Source of the DNA: Oribacterium sp. C9 | GTDB taxonomy: Bacteria; Bacillota; Clostridia; Lachnospirales; Lachnospiraceae | Assembly: GCF_002007235.1 (NCBI RefSeq) | Contig: NZ_MUHW01000019.1 | Location: 1 to 64,000, forward strand | Direction of reading: 5' to 3' | DNA: 64,000 nucleotides | Notes under the pieces: model-generated | The model's input: only the letters and a program-made list of their open reading frames with translations | Databases searched by the model: none | What the model was told of the DNA's origin: nothing | Made by a program: the position numbers and the translations under genes | Part shown: one piece after another, positions 35,582 through 44,615 of the stretch | Position numbering within the stretch: position 1 is the first letter of the stretch | Layout: each line of letters opens with the position of its first letter

Positions 35582-36340
35582 TTGGAACCACTTATTAAGG
35601 TTAGGGACTTATATAAAATCTTTAATATTGGCTCCAATAAAGTCTATGCTCTTAACGGAGTCTCTTTTGACATTTATAAAGGGGAATTTATCGCCATAGT
35701 CGGAACCTCCGGCTCAGGTAAGTCCACCTGTCTCAATATGCTGGCGGGGCTGGAGGCACCAAGCAAAGGTGTCATCCAGATCGCGAACAAACGTATCGAT
35801 CGTATGAACGAAGCCCAGCTGGTCAGATTTCGCCGCCAGAATGTCGGTTTCATTTTCCAGAGCTACAATCTCATCCCGTCCATGAATGCCATAGAGAACG
35901 TCGCAATGCCGCTTATGTTCAGAGGTGTGGGGCATGAAGAACGCATGAAGGCAGCGAAACACTATATGGAGCTGATAGGTATAGGAGATCAGAGCATGCA
36001 TATGCCCAATCAGATGTCCGGTGGTCAGCAGCAGCGTGTAGGTATAGCGAGAGCTCTGGTCATAGATCCCCAGATCATCTTTGCGGATGAGCCCACAGGA
36101 AACCTTGATTCCCACACGACAGCTGATGTCCTCGATCTCATGAAGCGTATAGTCTCGGAGGAGCAGCGCACCATGGTCATGGTAACCCATGATCCGCATA
36201 TCGCCTCCTGGGCTGACAGACAGCTAAAGGTGGTTGACGGTCATATAGTTGAGACTGTCATAAACGAATCCAGCCCCATAGAGATAAAGATAAAAGAGGA
36301 GAACGGGGAACCGCCTTTCTGTGAAGTCACAGGATCCTGA
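35582..36340 (+). CDS. ABC transporter ATP-binding protein, MacB/LolD type
   Basis: 252 aa ATPase. Walker A GTSGSGKST (near residue 40), Q-loop FIFQSYNLIPSMNAIENV, signature MSGGQQQRVGIARALV, Walker B IIFADEPTGNLD and switch MVTHDPHIA are those of MacB/LolD/FtsE-like mechanotransmission ATPases. I start at TTG 35582 with AAGAAGGA upstream (EPLIKVRDLYKIFN matches family starts); GTG at 35537 is the alternative. It is encoded with the extracytoplasmic protein and FtsX-like permease that follow. Confidence 0.92.
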   Translation: MEPLIKVRDLYKIFNIGSNKVYALNGVSFDIYKGEFIAIVGTSGSGKSTCLNMLAGLEAPSKGVIQIANKRIDRMNEAQLVRFRRQNVGFIFQSYNLIPSMNAIENVAMPLMFRGVGHEERMKAAKHYMELIGIGDQSMHMPNQMSGGQQQRVGIARALVIDPQIIFADEPTGNLDSHTTADVLDLMKRIVSEEQRTMVMVTHDPHIASWADRQLKVVDGHIVETVINESSPIEIKIKEENGEPPFCEVTGS

Positions 36341-36424
36341 TTTCCCATTCTGACCTTTACATATTAAATACAATTAATGTAATGGATGTTCCGGAGAATA
36401 AGCCTTCGGACATTCGGAGGAAGT

Positions 36425-38497
36425 ATGAATAGAAACAAATCAGATAATCTCTTTAATATATATTCTCACAGACTGAGAACAGGTCTTTATTTATGTCTCA
36501 GCTTTTTAGTGATCACCACGGCACTCATCGCCCTTACACCGACCCCTGCTGCGGCTTCCTACGTGGATACAAATCTCAACACCTTCGTACACGATTCAGA
36601 TCCTACACCGGAAGGTATAATAGGACAGGACATGCAACTAAAGGTCAGAATCGGTTACAACGGTGTGAACGGTCTCTATAATCCAAAGACAGATGAGATC
36701 AACAACGTAAGAGTCCGTCTCTCACAGGATCAGAATCTGGTAAACACCAACGGTATCGTTCCAAGTGCCAACAAATCGAACCCCTACGACCCTGATGATG
36801 AGTCAGAAGAATCAGAAGCCTACAATGAAGGTTTCCAAGCCGGTGCTTCACGTGCTTACAATGCTTCCCTCGGACTCACATACCCTGTAGACGGAGGTAC
36901 CTATCCCCTTGAGATCAATGCTTCTACCATGACTCAGGAGAAAAAGCTTGGCACTCTGAAAAAGGGAGAGTATCAGGAGATCACCTTTAACGTTCATATA
37001 AGAAGTGATATAGATCCGGGCTACTATGCTGTACCTGTTTCCATTTTTTATGATGTCCCGTACAACTCTTCAGGTTCCTACGGAAGCCTGAACAGAGCGG
37101 AGTTCGTAAATATCTCTGTGCTTTCCGCAGGAGAAGTAAAAAATCCTGCCACAACAGAAAAGCAGTCAGCATTTGCAGTAGGAGAGAACCAGACCACACC
37201 CGGTGCAAATTATCCTGAGCCTATGAACTATTCTGTAAATTTCAGAAACCAGACAAACAGAACACTCTATGATGTCACCGTACACATGGAGAATTCTCTC
37301 GATGGAAGCTCTGAAATGCAGAATACAGCATTGGCAAAATCCTCTGCATCAAAGCAGTTCCCATTCGAGATAAGCCAGTCGAACTATGATCAGGTTTTCA
37401 CTCAGGTCGAGCCTGACCAGACCATAAGCCCTGTCTACTCCATGAACATAAAGAGGAACGCTGCCAGCGGATACTATCCTATAAGCTATACTGTGACCTA
37501 CAAGAGTACCCCTGAGGCAACACTGCTTACCAAAGAGAATCATATTTTTTATATTAACATCAACAATCAGGGCATGAACGATACCGAGGATACCGAAAGG
37601 ACCAGAGAGTTCAATGCCAACGACCGTACCAAGGCACGACTTGTAGTTTCCGGATACCATACAGAGCCTGAATCCGTATATGCAGGACAGGCTTTTAAGC
37701 TGGTTGTGGAATTACAGAATGCAAGTACCGACATCAGTGCAAGCAACATTCTTTTGACTTTGGACTCTGAAAAAACAGACAGCTCTGCCGTATTCTCCAC
37801 AGAAAACGGTGCCAACTCCACAGTTATCAATGAACTGAAGGCCGGAGAATCAAAGGAGGTTTCCTGGACCATGATAGCTGCTGCAGGCGTAACTCCGAAG
37901 GCATACGCTCTCACAGTTAACGAGAAGTACGATTCTCCGGAATTCAAAAACGCAGAAGAAAAGGTCACTCTGGATATCATGGTGAAACAGGTGGCTCGTT
38001 TATCCTGTACCGGCTTTGACATCGCTCCGAACCCCGTGGATGTGGGAAGTGAGTCCAATGTCATGTTCAACATCAACAACACAGGCAAGGTGACTCTTTA
38101 CAATGTCACTGTGGACTTTTCCGCTGATTCCATTCAGAGCACAAGCACCTACGTCGGAAACATTAAGCCCGGAGAATCAGGCTCCGTTGACGCCATGATA
38201 CAGGGACTTATGCCTACTGAGGATGACGGTACCATCGATGTAATCATCACTTATGAGGATATCAACGGTGAGCAGTCCACTCAAAATGAGACCATCAGTC
38301 TCTTCGTAACAGAGCCCATGGAGGATGTCGATCTCGACATGATGGATGAGGGTGAAGAAAATGAAAGCACCGGTATTTTTGAAAAAATAAAGCTTCCGGC
38401 AGCGATCATTTTAATTGTTATGGCAGTGACAGGCGGAGTTATCTTTTATAAGAAGAAAAAGAAGGCTAAAGAGCAGGATATAGATGAGACTGTATGA
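36425..38497 (+). CDS. Extracellular single-pass protein with CARDB-like repeats, partner of ABC permease
   Basis: 690 aa. A basic N terminus and hydrophobic signal segment (about 20-45, ending TPAAASYVDT) are followed by a large extracellular region of beta-sandwich repeats and one C-terminal membrane segment (LPAAIILIVMAVTGGVIF) with a Lys-rich cytosolic tail. Repeats such as LVVELQNASTDISASNILLTL and VMFNINNTGKVTLYNVTVDF resemble CARDB/COG1361 adhesion-like domains. GGAGGAAGT lies before ATG 36425. The stop overlaps the permease start by 14 bases, so it is made with the transporter and probably replaces the periplasmic adaptor of Gram-negative MacAB. What it binds is unknown. Confidence 0.75.
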   Translation: MNRNKSDNLFNIYSHRLRTGLYLCLSFLVITTALIALTPTPAAASYVDTNLNTFVHDSDPTPEGIIGQDMQLKVRIGYNGVNGLYNPKTDEINNVRVRLSQDQNLVNTNGIVPSANKSNPYDPDDESEESEAYNEGFQAGASRAYNASLGLTYPVDGGTYPLEINASTMTQEKKLGTLKKGEYQEITFNVHIRSDIDPGYYAVPVSIFYDVPYNSSGSYGSLNRAEFVNISVLSAGEVKNPATTEKQSAFAVGENQTTPGANYPEPMNYSVNFRNQTNRTLYDVTVHMENSLDGSSEMQNTALAKSSASKQFPFEISQSNYDQVFTQVEPDQTISPVYSMNIKRNAASGYYPISYTVTYKSTPEATLLTKENHIFYININNQGMNDTEDTERTREFNANDRTKARLVVSGYHTEPESVYAGQAFKLVVELQNASTDISASNILLTLDSEKTDSSAVFSTENGANSTVINELKAGESKEVSWTMIAAAGVTPKAYALTVNEKYDSPEFKNAEEKVTLDIMVKQVARLSCTGFDIAPNPVDVGSESNVMFNINNTGKVTLYNVTVDFSADSIQSTSTYVGNIKPGESGSVDAMIQGLMPTEDDGTIDVIITYEDINGEQSTQNETISLFVTEPMEDVDLDMMDEGEENESTGIFEKIKLPAAIILIVMAVTGGVIFYKKKKKAKEQDIDETV

Positions 38498-39845
38498 TTT
38501 ATTCAAATTAGCTCTAAGTAATCTGAAAAGAAGAAAGACCAGGACCTTTCTCACCATACTGGGTGTTGTCATAGGAACAGCATCCATAGTTGTCATGGTC
38601 AGTCTCGGTCTCGGCATGAGTCAGATGATGCTCAAGTCCTATCAGGATGAGGGCTCACTCACCATGATCCGGGTGTACGAAAGCTATGAGCGAAATGACA
38701 GCAGTGAAAAGAACAAACAGCTGACGGAGCTCACCGATGACAATGTCGAGAGGTTCCGGGCCCTCGACCACGTTGTGGAAGTAAGTCCTGCGCTGGATGT
38801 GAGTGTTTCCGCAAAGTGTAACGGAGCAGAAAGTGATTTCACGATCCGTGGCGTTTCACAGTATTATCTTTCACAGCTTAAGCTGAGGGAGTGCGGAGAG
38901 ATACCGAAAAAGGATCAGAATGAGTTGAGCCTCATCTACGGAAACCAGATCCTGTACAATTCATTCTATAAAACAAAGACCTATGAAAGTATGGAGATAG
39001 ATCCGTACAAGGATACGATCTTTCTGACTTTTCCAGCCTCCGACTATTCGGAAAAAAGGAGTAATTCCGATTCCGAAAGTGATACCGTTAAAAAGCAGAA
39101 GAAGTACATCATACCGGTAAGCGGCATACTTTCAGGCGGCAAGGATGACTGGTCAGAGAACAGCTACAACGCATACGCGGATATAGATACACTGAAAAAG
39201 TTCTTGCGTAAGCTATATAAAAAAGCTCTGGTTCCTGCCCCCAGGACCACGAAGAACGGTAAAGCCTATACCTACTATGTTTATGACACCATCTATGTCT
39301 TTGTGGACGACATGAACAATGTCAAAGAAGTACAGAAGCAGCTGGCAGACATGGGCTTCAGCGTGAACTCCAACATGGAGTGGCTGGAATCCGCCCAACA
39401 GCAGCTCGGTATGGTTCAGATGGTCCTCGGCGGAATAGGCGGAGTATCCCTTCTGGTTGCCGCCATAGGAATCATGAACACCATGATGATGTCCATATAT
39501 GAAAGAACAAAGGAGATCGGCGTCATGAAGGTCCTTGGATGTGATATGTCCGATATCAGAAACATGTTCCTTTTTGAATCCGGTATCATAGGTCTCATGG
39601 GCGGGATAGCCGGGCTTATGGTCAGTTACCTGATTTCTTTTATAATCAACTTTCTGACCTCGGATAACGGAGAATCTGTTTCCATGTTCATAGGCTACAG
39701 CGAGGGAGGCTCCCTTTCATATATTCCTCTGTGGCTCGCCGCTTTCGCCATCATCTTCGCCATAGCAGTGGGCTCTGTCGCCGGATATGTGCCTGCAGTC
39801 CGCGCAATGAAACTGAGTCCTCTGGCTGCCATAAGAAACGAATAA
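38484..39845 (+). CDS. ABC transporter permease, MacB/FtsX type
   Basis: 453 aa with one N-terminal membrane segment (about 22-42, LTILGVVIGTASIVVMVSLGLG), a large extracytoplasmic MacB_PCD-like domain (about 45-315), and three C-terminal segments forming the FtsX domain (GGIGGVSLLVAAIGIMNTMMM, GLMGGIAGLMVSYLISFIIN, LAAFAIIFAIAVGSVAGYVPA). The coupling helix region YERTKEIGVMKVLGCD is typical. Such transporters usually move lipids, peptides or signals by mechanotransmission rather than classical transport. It completes the three-gene operon. Confidence 0.92.
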   Translation: MRLYDLFKLALSNLKRRKTRTFLTILGVVIGTASIVVMVSLGLGMSQMMLKSYQDEGSLTMIRVYESYERNDSSEKNKQLTELTDDNVERFRALDHVVEVSPALDVSVSAKCNGAESDFTIRGVSQYYLSQLKLRECGEIPKKDQNELSLIYGNQILYNSFYKTKTYESMEIDPYKDTIFLTFPASDYSEKRSNSDSESDTVKKQKKYIIPVSGILSGGKDDWSENSYNAYADIDTLKKFLRKLYKKALVPAPRTTKNGKAYTYYVYDTIYVFVDDMNNVKEVQKQLADMGFSVNSNMEWLESAQQQLGMVQMVLGGIGGVSLLVAAIGIMNTMMMSIYERTKEIGVMKVLGCDMSDIRNMFLFESGIIGLMGGIAGLMVSYLISFIINFLTSDNGESVSMFIGYSEGGSLSYIPLWLAAFAIIFAIAVGSVAGYVPAVRAMKLSPLAAIRNE

Positions 39846-39855
39846 ACTATCCCAG

Positions 39856-39898
39856 AGTGTCATAAGTCCTGTACGGACCTATGACACTTATTTATTTT
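39856..39898 (+). terminator. Terminator after MacB-like permease
   Basis: AGTGTCATA and TATGACACT with inner GTCC/GGAC, followed by TATTTATTTT. Confidence 0.85.
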
Positions 39899-39949
39899 AA
39901 AGGATCATATTTGGAATACCTGATATATTAGATTGATACATAAGAAATA

Positions 39950-39977
39950 TTGTAAAAAAATCTGTAAATGCTATAAT
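39950..39977 (+). promoter_or_regulatory. Promoter of aspartate kinase gene
   Basis: Extended -10 TGCTATAAT (TATAAT 39972-39977) with TTGTAA (39950-39955), 16-base spacer. Confidence 0.6.
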
Positions 39978-40038
39978 TCGTAATAATGTTAAAAAGAAGT
40001 TCCATAACATAAAATCTGCATTGGATGAGGGAGTAATC

Positions 40039-41364
40039 ATGGTTAAAGTAGCAAAGTTCGGTGGTAGTTCATGTGCATCAGCAGAGCAGTTCACAAAGGT
40101 AAAGAACATCATACTGTCTGATGAATCAAGACATTATATCGTTGTTTCTGCTCCGGGAAAGAGAGATTCTCAGGATACCAAGGTCACTGACATGCTGTAT
40201 CAGCTTTACAATGCTGCATCATCTGATCAGAACTTCAAACCTATTCTCACAAAGATCAAGGACCGCTATCAGGAAATCATCGATGGTCTCGGTCTCGACA
40301 TCAGTCTCGATGAGGATTTCGACAAGATCGCTCATGATCTTCTGGACGGTGCAGGTAAGGACTATGCCGCATCCAGAGGAGAGTTCCTGAACGCAAAGCT
40401 CATGGCCGCATATCTCGGCTTTACCTTCGTTGACTCAGCCTCATGTTTTGTTTTCAAGAGTGACAGAAGCTGCGATTACGTAAAGACAGAAGCTGCCATC
40501 AGAGAAGCTCTCAAGGATGTTGAGTATGCCGTTTTCCCCGGTTTCTACGGTGCCAACGAGGATGGAGATATCGTAACCTTCAGCCGTGGAGGATCAGATG
40601 TGACAGGTTCACTTATCGCAGCTGCAGAGCATGTGGATCTCTATGAAAACTGGACCGATGTTTCAGGATTCCTGGTTGCCGATCCTCGTATCGTAAAGGA
40701 TCCTGAGGTCATAGACTACATCACCTATCGTGAGCTCAGAGAGCTCAGCTACATGGGTGCAGGAGTACTTCATGAGGATGCCATCTTCCCTGTCCGTAAG
40801 GAAGGTATTCCTATCCAGATCAAGAACACCAACAGACCTGACGACCATGGCACACTTATAGTACAGGATACATTAAAGAAGCCTCGTTTCGTCATCACCG
40901 GTGTCAGCGGCAAGAAGGACTTCTGTGCACTCAATATCGAAAAGGCGATGATGAATGCAGAGATCGGTTTCGGACGTAAGGTACTTACAGTTCTCGAGGA
41001 TAATCATATTTCCTTCGAGCACCTTCCTTCAGGTATCGATACCATGACCCTCGTTATACATCAGGAAGAGCTGGAGTGCTGTGAGCAGAAAGTTCTGAAC
41101 GGAATTCAGCGTGCGGTTAATCCTGATCTCATCGAGCTTGAATCAGACATCGCCCTCGTTGCCGTAGTAGGTCGTGGCATGAAGTCATCAAGAGGTGTTG
41201 CCGGAAGGATCTTCTCAGCACTTGCACATGAGTATATAAACATTAAGATGATCGATCAGGGCTCCAGCGAGTATAACATCATCATCGGTGTAAGAAATGA
41301 AGACTTTGAAAAAGCAATTAAAGCAATATATAATATGTTTGTTTTAAGTGCTCCGATAAAATAA
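40039..41364 (+). CDS. Aspartate kinase
   Basis: 441 aa, phosphorylating aspartate, first step to lysine/diaminopimelate, threonine and methionine. N-terminal kinase fold: KVAKFGGSSCASAEQF, FPGFYGANEDGDIVTFSRGGSDVTGSLIA, SYMGAGVLHEDAIFPV. The C-terminal part (about 290-441) holds two ACT-type regulatory segments (FCALNIEKAMMNAEIGFGRKV; VAVVGRGMKSSRGVAGRIFSAL), implying feedback by an amino acid. ATG 40039 with GAGGGAG upstream is preferred over TTG 40021. Monocistronic between terminators. Which isozyme (lysC-like or other) is not decidable. Confidence 0.94.
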   Translation: MVKVAKFGGSSCASAEQFTKVKNIILSDESRHYIVVSAPGKRDSQDTKVTDMLYQLYNAASSDQNFKPILTKIKDRYQEIIDGLGLDISLDEDFDKIAHDLLDGAGKDYAASRGEFLNAKLMAAYLGFTFVDSASCFVFKSDRSCDYVKTEAAIREALKDVEYAVFPGFYGANEDGDIVTFSRGGSDVTGSLIAAAEHVDLYENWTDVSGFLVADPRIVKDPEVIDYITYRELRELSYMGAGVLHEDAIFPVRKEGIPIQIKNTNRPDDHGTLIVQDTLKKPRFVITGVSGKKDFCALNIEKAMMNAEIGFGRKVLTVLEDNHISFEHLPSGIDTMTLVIHQEELECCEQKVLNGIQRAVNPDLIELESDIALVAVVGRGMKSSRGVAGRIFSALAHEYINIKMIDQGSSEYNIIIGVRNEDFEKAIKAIYNMFVLSAPIK

Positions 41365-41379
41365 ATTTATGAACATGCT

Positions 41380-41411
41380 GTACCCGGGCTTTAAAACCCG
41401 GGTACTTTTTA
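41380..41411 (+). terminator. Terminator after aspartate kinase gene
   Basis: GTACCCGGG, loop CTTTAAAA, CCCGGGTAC, then TTTTT. Confidence 0.92.
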
Positions 41412-41538
41412 ATGCTCCGATTTACAAGACATACCTCACATGTTAGAATGGCACTCTTGATGCTGATACGAATGTAAAGATCCGAAGCGGAACGGTATCG
41501 ACATCTTAAACACTACACTTTTTATAGAAAGGTATCCC

Positions 41539-42810
41539 TTGAAGATATATGTAATCGGCGGTGGTGCAGCAGGTATGCTGGCTGCCATATCCGCAAAGGA
41601 AACGAACCCTGATGCCGAAGTGCATCTTTTAGAAAAAAACGATAAGCTCGGAAAAAAGATATTCATAACAGGAAAGGGCAGAGGAAATATGACCAATGCC
41701 CAGAGCATAGAGGATTTTTTCAAAAGCTATGTTACCAATCCGAGATTTCTTTATTCCGCTCTTTATGATTTCACAAATCAGGATCTCATAGACATGCTGG
41801 AGCAGAACGGCTGCCGCACAAAAACAGAACGAGGCGACAGAGTTTTCCCTGTGTCTGATCATGCCTACAGCATCACCGATGCATTAAAGCATTACCTGAA
41901 GAAGCTTCAGGTAGAGATACATTATAAGACTGAAGTGAAGCGTCTCGTGATCCAGAACGAAAAAGTACGCGGTGTCGAGACCTCTCACGGAAGATACCCT
42001 GCAGACCGTATCATAGTCTGTACCGGTGGTCTCGCCTACCCGTCCACAGGCTCCACAGGAGACGGCTACAGATTTGCGAAGGATGCGGGAATGAACGTTA
42101 CGGAAACCTATCCTTCCCTTGTCTGTCTCAATGTTCATGAGCCTGACATTTTTAAGCTTAAGGGCCTCAGTCTCAGGAATATAAGCATTGATATCACTGA
42201 TGAGGACGGAAAGAGCTATTACAGGGATTTCGGAGAGCTTGATTTCATACAGGAGGGTCTGAGAGGACCTGTTATCATTTCAGCCTCAGCCATCATTACC
42301 AGATTTCTCAATGCTTCCGACCACAGTAAGCGGAAGATCCTGACAGTACATATAGACCTGAAGCCTGCTCTTCCGGACTCTCAGCTTGACGAAAGAATCC
42401 TCAGGGATTTCCAGGAGTTCAGAAATAAGGAGCTGAGAAATGCCTTCTCAAACCTGCTTCCATCCCAGCTTATCCCTGTTTTCGTGGATAGGCTCGCAAA
42501 GAGAGGGGTAGACATTAACAAAAAGGTTACTGAGGTAGACAAGAACTCAAGAAAGCAGATTCTGAATCTCATACGTAACTTTGATTTCACATTGAGCGGC
42601 ACAGGCAGCTTCAAGGAAGCCATCGTGACTCAGGGCGGAGTTTCCGTAAAGGACATAAGTCCAAAGACCATGGAATCAAAAAAGATCTCCGGTCTTTATT
42701 TCGCCGGCGAGGTTCTCGATGTTGACGGATACACAGGCGGTTTCAACATGCAGATGGCATTCTCTACCGGACATCTCGCAGGATACTCCGCAGCCACCAT
42801 CCGGCAGTGA
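41539..42810 (+). CDS. NAD(P)/FAD-dependent oxidoreductase, HI0933/YhiN family
   Basis: 423 aa flavoprotein. FAD-binding GxGxxG at the N terminus (VIGGGAAGMLAAISA), LGKKIFITGKGRGNMTNA, TGGLAYPSTGSTGDGYRFAKDAG and the C-terminal GLYFAGEVLDVDGYTGGFNMQMAFSTGHLAG are diagnostic of the HI0933 family, whose reaction is not established. The start is TTG at 41539 with GAAAGG upstream; MLAA would be too far in, since it would cut the FAD motif. It precedes cmk in a run common in clostridia. Confidence 0.92.
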   Translation: MKIYVIGGGAAGMLAAISAKETNPDAEVHLLEKNDKLGKKIFITGKGRGNMTNAQSIEDFFKSYVTNPRFLYSALYDFTNQDLIDMLEQNGCRTKTERGDRVFPVSDHAYSITDALKHYLKKLQVEIHYKTEVKRLVIQNEKVRGVETSHGRYPADRIIVCTGGLAYPSTGSTGDGYRFAKDAGMNVTETYPSLVCLNVHEPDIFKLKGLSLRNISIDITDEDGKSYYRDFGELDFIQEGLRGPVIISASAIITRFLNASDHSKRKILTVHIDLKPALPDSQLDERILRDFQEFRNKELRNAFSNLLPSQLIPVFVDRLAKRGVDINKKVTEVDKNSRKQILNLIRNFDFTLSGTGSFKEAIVTQGGVSVKDISPKTMESKKISGLYFAGEVLDVDGYTGGFNMQMAFSTGHLAGYSAATIRQ

Positions 42811-42999
42811 TGTGCTCTATGTAAGCATTGCCCACATACCTGTAATGATGGGGATAAAAAAGATTAAAGTTTTTGAATGTGGATTTCAAAGAACATTTGT
42901 GATAAGACTTATACTGCCATGGACTTTTGACGAGATTTTTACGTATGCTTTCGAAGCACCATTTGTTCATGGTTTCAGAAAAGCTCTGATTCATCATCA

Positions 43000-43029
43000 G
43001 ATCCGGGCTTTTACCCGGAATCACTTTTA
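43000..43029 (+). terminator. Hairpin upstream of cmk
   Basis: GATCCGGG, loop CTTTTA, CCCGGAATC, then ACTTTTATA. It may end the flavoprotein transcript. The preceding 190 bases (42811-42999) show no gene or recognisable element. Confidence 0.55.
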
Positions 43030-43050
43030 TATAGAAAGAGGTCATTTATT

Positions 43051-43716
43051 ATGCCATACAGCATAGCAATCGACGGCCCTGCAGGTGCCGGAAAATCAAC
43101 CATAGCAAAGGCAGTTTCCAAGGAGCTTGGATATGTATATATAGACACCGGTGCCATGTACCGCACAGTAGGTCTTTACTGCCTTTTGAACGGTATTTCC
43201 ATCACTGATGAGGACGCAGTTGTTGAGAAGATAAAGGATATAGATATTTCCATCGCCTATGATGACGAAGGAGTTCAGCAGGTTTTCCTGAACGGAGAGA
43301 ATGTGAGCACAAAGATCCGTACTCAGGAGGTTGGAGAAGCCGCATCAACCGTTTCCCAGTACCAGCCTGTACGTGACAAGCTCGTGAGCCTTCAGCAGAA
43401 GCTTGCGTCCACCACTTCAGTAGTCATGGACGGCAGAGACATTGGCTCAAAGGTCCTTCCAAATGCGGATACAAAAATCTATCTCACAGCCTCAGTTAAA
43501 GAGCGTGCCAGAAGACGAGCCAACGAATTAAGAGAAAAGGGTGAGTCCTGCGATATAAAGGAAGTCGAGAAGGAGATAGAAGAGCGCGACTACAGAGATA
43601 TGCACAGAGAAAACTCACCTCTTGTACAGGTTCCCGATGCCGTTCTGGTTGACAGTTCAGACCTTACCATCGATGAGACCATAGATGCTATTCTTGATAT
43701 CGCCATGCACAGATAA
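43051..43716 (+). CDS. cmk: Cytidylate kinase
   Basis: 221 aa nucleoside monophosphate kinase converting CMP/dCMP to the diphosphates. P-loop IDGPAGAGKSTIAKA, YIDTGAMYRTVGLY, VMDGRDIGSKVLPNAD, KIYLTASVKERARRR and RDYRDMHRENSPL are family hallmarks. GAAAGAGG precedes the ATG. It is followed by ispH at 26 bases in a cmk-ispH-rpsA cluster. Confidence 0.97.
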   Translation: MPYSIAIDGPAGAGKSTIAKAVSKELGYVYIDTGAMYRTVGLYCLLNGISITDEDAVVEKIKDIDISIAYDDEGVQQVFLNGENVSTKIRTQEVGEAASTVSQYQPVRDKLVSLQQKLASTTSVVMDGRDIGSKVLPNADTKIYLTASVKERARRRANELREKGESCDIKEVEKEIEERDYRDMHRENSPLVQVPDAVLVDSSDLTIDETIDAILDIAMHR

Positions 43717-43742
43717 AATCAGTCAGAAGGAATCACAGATAA

Positions 43743-44615
43743 ATGAATGTAACATTAGCAAAGACCGCCGGATTCTGCTTTGGCGTGCAGAGAGCGGTGG
43801 ATACGGTTTATGAAATCATCGACAGGGAATTACAAAAGCCCGAGAAGGAACGTAAGCAGATATACACCTACGGTCCCATAGTTCACAACGAAACAGTTGT
43901 TGACAAGATAAGCTCCTTCGGTGTTGAGATCCTTAATGATGAGGATGACCTCAGGTCACTTAAAGACGGTATAGTCATCATAAGGGCACACGGAGTTCCG
44001 AGATCGGTCTACAGCATCCTGAAGGAACGCTGTATAGAGATCGTAGACGCATCCTGTCCCTTCGTTCAGAAGATACAGAAGCTTGCCAACAAACACAGCT
44101 CAGAAAAAGAAAAAGTTTTTATAGTCGGCAATCCTGAACATCCTGAGGTGATAGGCATCATGGGATGGGCGGAAGGCAGTATTTCAGCCATCCCCGACAT
44201 AGAGTCTGCAGAAAAGCTTCCTAATGGAGAAGGCGAAAAAATCGTGGTTCTCTCACAAACCACATTCAATGCAGACAAATTTAAACAAATCATTGAAATT
44301 TTGAAAAAAAAGTTTTATGATGTTAATGCTATTAATACGATTTGTAACGCGACTTTCGAGAGGCAGTCGGAAGCAAAGGAGTTGGCAAGACGCTCCGATG
44401 CCATGATTGTTATTGGAGGAAGCAGTTCATCCAACACGAAAAAGTTATATGAGATTTGCAAAGACCAGTGTCCAGTTACCCAGTTGATACAGACGGTTCA
44501 CGATCTTAACTTTAGTTACGATGGCGCGATTCAAAACGTAGGTATTACGGCTGGGGCAAGCACCCCGAAAGAAATTATTGAGGAGGTTCAAAATTATGTC
44601 AGAAATGAGTTTTGA
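43743..44615 (+). CDS. ispH: 4-hydroxy-3-methylbut-2-enyl diphosphate reductase
   Basis: 290 aa iron-sulfur enzyme, last step of the MEP isoprenoid pathway. Cluster cysteines lie in AGFCFGVQRAV, DASCPFVQK and TICNATFERQ; GPIVHNETVV and TTFNADKF are typical. The last 110 codons use a very different codon set from the first 180 (ATT for Ile, ACG, TTG, CAA), and this continues into rpsA. The 3' end overlaps the rpsA start by 20 bases. AGAAGGA precedes ATG 43743. Confidence 0.95.
   Translation: MNVTLAKTAGFCFGVQRAVDTVYEIIDRELQKPEKERKQIYTYGPIVHNETVVDKISSFGVEILNDEDDLRSLKDGIVIIRAHGVPRSVYSILKERCIEIVDASCPFVQKIQKLANKHSSEKEKVFIVGNPEHPEVIGIMGWAEGSISAIPDIESAEKLPNGEGEKIVVLSQTTFNADKFKQIIEILKKKFYDVNAINTICNATFERQSEAKELARRSDAMIVIGGSSSSNTKKLYEICKDQCPVTQLIQTVHDLNFSYDGAIQNVGITAGASTPKEIIEEVQNYVRNEF

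Noticed and set aside
42811-43050. Possible small gene between the flavoprotein and cmk
   Set aside because: The open frames have no start signals and no recognisable protein features; only the hairpin at 43000 stands out.
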